NCBI GenBank assembly: GCA_040387515.1
Contig: JAZKDP010000011.1
Coordinates: forward strand, 62,001-126,000
Reading direction: 5' to 3'
DNA: 64,000 bases
From: Methylotenera_A sp040387515
Lineage (GTDB): Bacteria; Pseudomonadota; Gammaproteobacteria; Burkholderiales; Methylophilaceae
In this document: positions 59,491-64,000 of the stretch, piece by piece
Numbering within the stretch: position 1 is the stretch's first letter
Layout: every line of letters begins with the position of its first letter
Made by a program: the position numbers and the translations under genes
Notes under the pieces: model-generated
Databases searched by the model: none
Told to the model about the DNA's origin: nothing
Seen by the model: only the letters and a program-made list of their open reading frames with translations

Positions 59491-59543
59491 TTTTAAATAT
59501 ATTAAATTAACTTAAAAATCATATGAAATAAAATGATTGTTTA

Positions 59544-59557
59544 GTTAAAATCAGGTT
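59544..59557 (+). promoter_or_regulatory. Candidate promoter of glnB
   Basis: GTTAAAATCAGG with TAAAAT at 59546-59551, 75 bp before the glnB ATG. No sigma-54 (-24/-12) element was seen in the 136 bp after nadE. Confidence 0.35.
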
Positions 59558-59626
59558 TACTGAGAATCAAATTAGAACCAAAAAAAGCATCAAAACAAGT
59601 ACCAAAACTAACTGACAGGAGCGAAC

Positions 59627-59965
59627 ATGAAGAAAATTGAAGCGGTGATTAAACCATTTAAACTGGACGAAGTACGTGAGTCGCTTTCTGAAATTGGTGT
59701 AAATGGCTTAACAGTGACAGAAGTAAAAGGATTTGGTCGCCAAAAAGGCCACACAGAACTGTATCGTGGTGCAGAATACGTAGTGGATTTTTTACCTAAA
59801 ATCAAAATTGAACTGGTTGTAACCGATGAAATGGTAGAAGCCGCAGTAGAAGCGATTATCAAATCTGCTCACACTGGCAAAATCGGTGATGGCAAGATTT
59901 TTGTGAGTGCGATTGAACAAGTTATTCGCATTCGTACTGGTGAAACAGGCGAGTCTGCAGTTTAA
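59627..59965 (+). CDS. glnB: PII nitrogen regulatory protein
   Basis: A 112-residue PII signal protein sensing glutamine (through uridylylation) and 2-oxoglutarate/ATP. The uridylylation site Tyr51 is intact in YRGAEYVVDF, and KIEAVIKPFKLDEVRESL and the C-terminal GDGKIFVSAIEQVIRIRTGETGESA are classical. Its position after nadE and absence of amtB next to it favour GlnB over GlnK. GACAGGAGCG gives a strong ribosome site. Confidence 0.95.
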   Translation: MKKIEAVIKPFKLDEVRESLSEIGVNGLTVTEVKGFGRQKGHTELYRGAEYVVDFLPKIKIELVVTDEMVEAAVEAIIKSAHTGKIGDGKIFVSAIEQVIRIRTGETGESAV

Positions 59966-60077
59966 TTTTCATTACATACATAATCAATGAATCGCGTGCA
60001 GGTTAATTAAACCAGCTTACTGAGCGTGTTAATTTGTGTGCGATTACTTTTTATATCCAACATTGCATTTTTAATAA

Positions 60078-60425
60078 ATGCCAACAATCCTAAAAACCAT
60101 TCTATTGCTCACCGTTGCAAACGTCTTTATGTCGTTTGCCTGGTATGCGCATCTCAAAGAACTCAACAATAAACCATGGATAATTGCCGCGCTGATCAGC
60201 TGGGGGATTGCACTGGTGGAATATTTGTTTCAAGTGCCGGCTAACCGCATCGGCTTTACAGTGCTGTCACTCGCGCAGCTTAAAATGCTGCAAGAAGTGA
60301 TTACCTTGTGCGTATTTGTACCATTTGCGGTTTTTTATATGCACCAACCACTTAAGTGGGATTTTTTATGGGCGGGTTTGTGTTTGTTAGGCGCGGTGTA
60401 TTTTATGTTTCGTACTAATATTTAA
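60078..60425 (+). CDS. DUF486 / DMT-like small membrane protein
   Basis: A 115-residue four-helix membrane protein of the DUF486 family. Its characteristic sequence is FAWYAHLK, ISWGIALVEYLFQVPANRIG and AQLKMLQEVITLCVFVPFAVFYM. It resembles half of a drug/metabolite transporter and is of unknown function. Convergent with kdsB, with 37 bp between the stops. Confidence 0.88.
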   Translation: MPTILKTILLLTVANVFMSFAWYAHLKELNNKPWIIAALISWGIALVEYLFQVPANRIGFTVLSLAQLKMLQEVITLCVFVPFAVFYMHQPLKWDFLWAGLCLLGAVYFMFRTNI

Positions 60426-60462
60426 TTAGAAAATTTGAATTTATTAATTAAATCAAACGCCA

Positions 60463-61203
60463 TTAAACTAAAAATAAACGCCTTACATAATCCAAATCTT
60501 CTTGCGTATCGACACCACTCGCTGGTGCATTTTTAGTAATCGTCACACCGATTTTATAGCCATGATGCAGCACACGCAGTTGCTCCAAACTTTCAATTTT
60601 TTCCAGCTCTGTGCTGCTTAACTGAGCGTATTGTTTTAAAAACCCCACGCGGTATGCGTAAATACCAATATGGCGATAGGCTTGAATATTATTTTTATAG
60701 ACATCGTCACGCGGATATGGAATTGGCGCGCGGCTAAAATACAAGGCGTTACCGTTGGCATCTATCACTACTTTAACTATATTTGGGTTTAGCAAAGCAG
60801 CTTCATCGTGAATTGCATGGCAAGCGGTCGCCATCACCGCATCAGGGCTATTGGCCAAATGCTGCGCTACTTCGGCGATTAATGCAGGCTCAATAAGCGG
60901 CTCATCGCCCTGCACATTCACAACGATGTCGTCATCTGCCCAATTGAGTTTTTGTGCAACTTCAGCAATTCTATCGGTACCAGAAGCATGATCGATACGT
61001 GTCATCACAGCTTTAATATCGTGCTGCGCGGCTACTTGGCTGATTTTTTCAAAGTCGGTGGCGATCACAATTTCACTTGCACCACTTTTTGCAGCTTGTT
61101 CAGCCACGCGTATCACCATCGGCTTGCCTGCAATATCCAGCAATGGCTTGCCAGGCAAGCGGATACTGGCATAACGCGCTGGAATAACAACTTTAAATGT
61201 CAC
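60463..61203 (-). CDS. kdsB: CMP-KDO synthetase
   Basis: 3-deoxy-manno-octulosonate cytidylyltransferase activating KDO for lipopolysaccharide core assembly. Signatures are VVIPARYASIRLPGKPLLDI, GDEPLIEP and the late YRHIGIYAYRVGFLKQYA. The 246 residues are normal. It follows the Trm112-like gene and lpxK and msbA on the minus strand, the order msbA-lpxK-ycaR-kdsB known from E. coli. Confidence 0.95.
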   Translation of the reverse strand: MTFKVVIPARYASIRLPGKPLLDIAGKPMVIRVAEQAAKSGASEIVIATDFEKISQVAAQHDIKAVMTRIDHASGTDRIAEVAQKLNWADDDIVVNVQGDEPLIEPALIAEVAQHLANSPDAVMATACHAIHDEAALLNPNIVKVVIDANGNALYFSRAPIPYPRDDVYKNNIQAYRHIGIYAYRVGFLKQYAQLSSTELEKIESLEQLRVLHHGYKIGVTITKNAPASGVDTQEDLDYVRRLFLV

Positions 61204-61236
61204 CTGAATTATCCGTAGCTTGAATAGGTAATATTT

Positions 61237-61440
61237 TTATTCTGCAGCTTTTTCGTCAGTGCCAATTTTCTCATCTGGACCGATTTTTCGCGCTTCTTCC
61301 TGCAACATCACTGGAATACCATCACGAATTGGGTAGGCAAGTCGCGCGGATTTAGAAATGAGCTCATTATTTTTTTTATCAAAAATCAATGGTCCTTTAG
61401 TCACAGGACAGACTAATATATTCAGTAATTTAGAATCCAT
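61237..61440 (-). CDS. ycaR: Trm112 family protein (YcaR)
   Basis: A 67-residue small protein beginning MDSKLLNILVCPVTKGPLIFD and including SKSARLAYPIRDGIPVMLQEEAR, the standard bacterial Trm112/YcaR pattern; the zinc site is reduced to one Cys. It carries an acidic, repetitive tail (GPDEKIGTDEKAAE). Encoded between lpxK and kdsB, as in E. coli. The tail is longer than in E. coli YcaR. Confidence 0.92.
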   Translation of the reverse strand: MDSKLLNILVCPVTKGPLIFDKKNNELISKSARLAYPIRDGIPVMLQEEARKIGPDEKIGTDEKAAE

Positions 61441-61527
61441 GTTGATGCCTTTTATATATCACTTTGATATTAAATTTAATATAGATAATGCTCAAAACTT
61501 AACTTGCAAGACTTACGTATTAAGCAT

Positions 61528-62553
61528 TTAATGTTTGCGATTCTGCATTTTTTGCAAAACCAATTGCATCAAATCGCACTCAATCTTTGCCTCTATTGGT
61601 AATACCCAATGATGTGATTTAGCAAACGATTTACATTTTACGGCATCTTTTTCGGTCATCAGTAAAATATCACATTCCATTTTAGATAGATCCAATGCTG
61701 TAAACGGATGATGATCATCAAAGCTGGATGAAGAGAAGTTTAAACCTAACTGGCGCAAATGCTCAAAAAAACGTGCCGGATGTCCAATCCCCGCCAGCGC
61801 TTTAATGCTTTTACGCTTAAAGTCTACGGCCGTCGCTTTTAAATTAGGTTCAGCTAAATTATAAAATTCTGATCCTGTTAATTGCATCAAGTAAGCATTC
61901 GTCACACTGGTCGGATGCTGGATCTCTGTACTCTCATGTCCATTTTTAATCACCGCGTCCACCGTTTGCAGGCGGCTGATTGATTCCCTTAATGAGCCAG
62001 CGGGCATCAAATTAGCGTCGTTTAAATAATTTTCAGCATCAATTACCGCTATTTCCATATCGCGTTGCAAACGGTAATGCTGCAAACCGTCATCGCTGAT
62101 AATCACGTTGCAATCCGGATGTGCTTTTAGCAACTCAAGCCCAACGCGTGCGCGATCTGCGCCAACCCATATTGGGCAGTCGCAACGGTTTGCAATCAGC
62201 ACAGGCTCATCACCAACTATTTTTGGATCGCTATTCGCATTAACTGCAGTAGGTAACTTTACACTGCCGCCATAACCACGACTAATAACAGCAGGGCGAT
62301 AGCCACGCTGTTTTAATTGTTCTACCAGCCAAATAACAACAGGGGTTTTGCCACTGCCGCCGATGTGGATATTTCCAACAATAATGACAGGAACCGGCAG
62401 CTGGTGAGATTTCAGAACACCGAAGCGATAAGCACAGCGTCTTAGCAAAGTAAGCAGTGCAAAAAGCCATGAAAGTGGTAGCAAAACCCAGTAAAAAAGT
62501 GCGTTTCTTTTTCGCCAAGCTTGCTGAATAAACTCTTGAGTGTACGTCATCAA
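61528..62553 (-). CDS. lpxK: Tetraacyldisaccharide 4'-kinase
   Basis: Inner-membrane kinase that phosphorylates the lipid A precursor at the 4' position. The Walker A variant is NIHIGGSGKTPVV, and VISRGYGG, DEPVLIANR and IISDDGLQHYRLQRD are family motifs. A single N-terminal membrane helix (YWVLLPLSWLFALLTLLRR) is present. The 341 residues are normal. It starts 15 bp after msbA. Confidence 0.95.
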   Translation of the reverse strand: MMTYTQEFIQQAWRKRNALFYWVLLPLSWLFALLTLLRRCAYRFGVLKSHQLPVPVIIVGNIHIGGSGKTPVVIWLVEQLKQRGYRPAVISRGYGGSVKLPTAVNANSDPKIVGDEPVLIANRCDCPIWVGADRARVGLELLKAHPDCNVIISDDGLQHYRLQRDMEIAVIDAENYLNDANLMPAGSLRESISRLQTVDAVIKNGHESTEIQHPTSVTNAYLMQLTGSEFYNLAEPNLKATAVDFKRKSIKALAGIGHPARFFEHLRQLGLNFSSSSFDDHHPFTALDLSKMECDILLMTEKDAVKCKSFAKSHHWVLPIEAKIECDLMQLVLQKMQNRKH

Positions 62554-62568
62554 AATATGTAAACGCGG

Positions 62569-64000
62569 TTAATCAAATTCTTTTTGATACAGCTTACTGT
62601 AATAGCCATTTTTTCCGATTAAATCTTGATGCGAGCCTGATTCGACGATTTTTCCATGATCCATCACCAAAATTCTATCGGCATTTTCAATCGTGCTTAA
62701 TCGATGTGCAATCACAATTGTGGTGCGACCTTGCATTAAAGTGTCCAAAGCTGCTTGCACAAACTGTTCAGATTCCGTATCCAGTGCACTGGTAGCCTCA
62801 TCTAACAATAGAATAGGTGCATTTTTGAGTATGGCACGGGCGATTGCAATACGTTGGCGTTGGCCGCCTGAAAGCCGCACACCTCTATCGCCAATCTCAT
62901 TTTGCAAACCATCTGGCAATTGCTGAATAAACTCCCACGCATGCGCTGCTTTAGCCGCTTCAATCACTTCTTCTTCAGTCGAATTTCGCAATGCGCCATA
63001 AGCAATATTGTTAAAAACGGTGTCGTTAAACAACACGATATCTTGGCTAACCAATGAAAACTGACTGCGCAGATTTTTTAATTCCAACGCGCGAATATCT
63101 ACACCATCCAGTAAAATTAAGCCTTGTTGCAGCTCATAAAAACGCGGCAACAGATTAACCATCGTTGTTTTACCACCGCCAGAACGCCCGACTAAAGCGA
63201 GCTTTTCACCTGGCTGAATCGTAAAGTTAAGATTATCTAATGCAAGTTTTTTGGCATTGGCATACCTTACGCTAACGTTTCTAAACTCAATTCCACCGTT
63301 GGCGCGTTGAATGATTTTTTCGCCATCATTGTCTTCAATTGGGCTATCAATCACCTCGAATACACTTTGCGCTGCAGCCAAACCAATTTGAAACTCTTCA
63401 TTAGCTGCCGTTAAATGTTTTATCGGCGCAATCAACATAAGCAAAGCACCCACAAATGCGGCAAACTCGCCCGCACTGAATTTGCCTACCGCGTAGTAAA
63501 CCACTAAACCCAAAGCAATTGCCGCCAGCAATTCAATTACAAAGCTATTTAAACCAGAAATACGCGTTAAGCGTAATTCAATGTGGCGATTATTGCCGAC
63601 AATTTTGCCAAATCGATTTGTTTCATACTCGCCTGCACCAAAAATCTTAACAATGCGCTGACCAGCAATCGCCTCTTCAGCCGCTTTGGTCATATCGCCC
63701 ATGGACTCTTGCACACGCTTGGCACTGGCACGTAATCTGGGTGTCATTTTGCGCAAATAAAGTGCCATTAATGGCGTGACAACCACAAAAATAAGCGTTA
63801 ATTTCCAATCTAAATACAACATGTATCCCAGCAAGCCAACTGCGGTTAACGCATCCTGAATAACAGATAACGCGACACGCGTTGAAACGGTAGAAAGACG
63901 TTCTGTATCGTAAGTGAGTTTAGAAACAGTCACGCTGGAAGAACCCGCATCAAAATAGCTGACAGGTAATAACATGAGCTTGCTAAAAGCTTCATTTCTA
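62569..64000 (-). CDS. msbA: Lipid A export ABC transporter MsbA, 5'-truncated by window edge
   Basis: C-terminal 476 or so residues of a half-size ABC exporter that flips lipid A-core across the inner membrane. Visible are the end of the transmembrane domain and a full nucleotide-binding domain: Walker A GRSGGGKTT, signature LSGGQRQRIAIARA, Walker B ILLLDEATSALD and the His switch VIAHRLST. The frame is open to the last base (RNEAFSKLMLLPVSYFD before the first in-window ATG), so the start lies beyond the window. Next to lpxK, which confirms MsbA. Confidence 0.94.
   Translation of the reverse strand, partial: RNEAFSKLMLLPVSYFDAGSSSVTVSKLTYDTERLSTVSTRVALSVIQDALTAVGLLGYMLYLDWKLTLIFVVVTPLMALYLRKMTPRLRASAKRVQESMGDMTKAAEEAIAGQRIVKIFGAGEYETNRFGKIVGNNRHIELRLTRISGLNSFVIELLAAIALGLVVYYAVGKFSAGEFAAFVGALLMLIAPIKHLTAANEEFQIGLAAAQSVFEVIDSPIEDNDGEKIIQRANGGIEFRNVSVRYANAKKLALDNLNFTIQPGEKLALVGRSGGGKTTMVNLLPRFYELQQGLILLDGVDIRALELKNLRSQFSLVSQDIVLFNDTVFNNIAYGALRNSTEEEVIEAAKAAHAWEFIQQLPDGLQNEIGDRGVRLSGGQRQRIAIARAILKNAPILLLDEATSALDTESEQFVQAALDTLMQGRTTIVIAHRLSTIENADRILVMDHGKIVESGSHQDLIGKNGYYSKLYQKEFD

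Noticed and set aside
1..64000. CRISPR array, prophage, insertion sequence, tRNA or rRNA genes
   Set aside because: No regularly spaced repeats, transposase or integrase frames, or tRNA-like T-loop/acceptor pairs were found in the intergenic regions, nearly all of which are under 250 bp.

Overview
The window is AT-rich, gene-dense chromosomal DNA that reads as an obligate or restricted methylotroph of the betaproteobacterial family Methylophilaceae (Methylotenera/Methylophilus-like). The basis is a contiguous methanol dehydrogenase cluster (mxaFJGIRSACKLD) set among typical betaproteobacterial housekeeping blocks: msbA-lpxK-ycaR-kdsB, trpS-scpAB-rluB, yciB-yciI-bolA-ppiC and nadE-glnB. No transposase, integrase, phage gene, CRISPR array, tRNA or rRNA was seen. 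The genus is an inference from gene content and was not tested by alignment.

Layout. Positions 1-6320 hold the end of an M48 peptidase and a long minus-strand run: dsbB, a small membrane protein, cysM, an ydbH-ynbE-ydbL type envelope lipid-transport module, a DUF4124 protein and a 3'-5' exonuclease. Positions 6373-11634 are plus-strand: xseA, kup, an M48 lipoprotein peptidase and dapD. Positions 11750-23701 are minus-strand: the mxa operon (mxaF first, mxaD last), followed by a thioredoxin and two unrecognised exported proteins. Divergent from mxaF are a sensor kinase and a LuxR-type regulator (moxYX-like), a small exported protein and a membrane GGDEF-EAL protein (23863-28537). Then come yffB-dapE-prmB and a small lipoprotein (28635-31342). 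A minus-strand block (31356-38874) holds an outer-membrane-like protein, rluB, scpB, scpA, an SMR transporter, a small membrane protein, trpS, a site-2 protease, a YciO-type protein and a PHP phosphoesterase. Positions 39008-46175 are plus-strand: yciB, yciI, bolA, a parvulin, an FTR1 iron permease and purL.

Positions 46287-54688 are the most accessory part: an exported ankyrin protein, a cytochrome c plus flavocytochrome-c-type flavoprotein, a PQQ-type sugar dehydrogenase, an unknown exported protein, an exported beta-propeller, a DUF455 ferritin-like protein, serB, a haem-binding membrane protein and an isochorismatase-family hydrolase. The end (54832-64000) holds sucCD, a second exported ankyrin protein, nadE, glnB, a DUF486 protein and the kdsB-trm112-lpxK-msbA envelope block on the minus strand; msbA runs off the edge.

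How the genes work together. MxaF and MxaI form periplasmic methanol dehydrogenase. MxaG is its cytochrome acceptor, MxaJ is an accessory periplasmic protein, and MxaRSACKLD are the assembly and metal-insertion machinery. MxaF has Ala where lanthanide-dependent XoxF enzymes have a second Asp, so it should be the calcium type. Hairpins after mxaF and after mxaI could set a stepped expression gradient down the operon. The divergent kinase/regulator pair and a repeated GTGAAAGT motif in the shared promoter region are the likely control point. I found no clearly new defence or mobile system. The strongest second-look items are the mxa regulatory DNA, the predicted lipoprotein form of cytochrome cL, the thioredoxin plus unknown exported proteins behind mxaD, the hairpin-rich region at 26038-26404, and the periplasmic redox cluster at 46883-52172.
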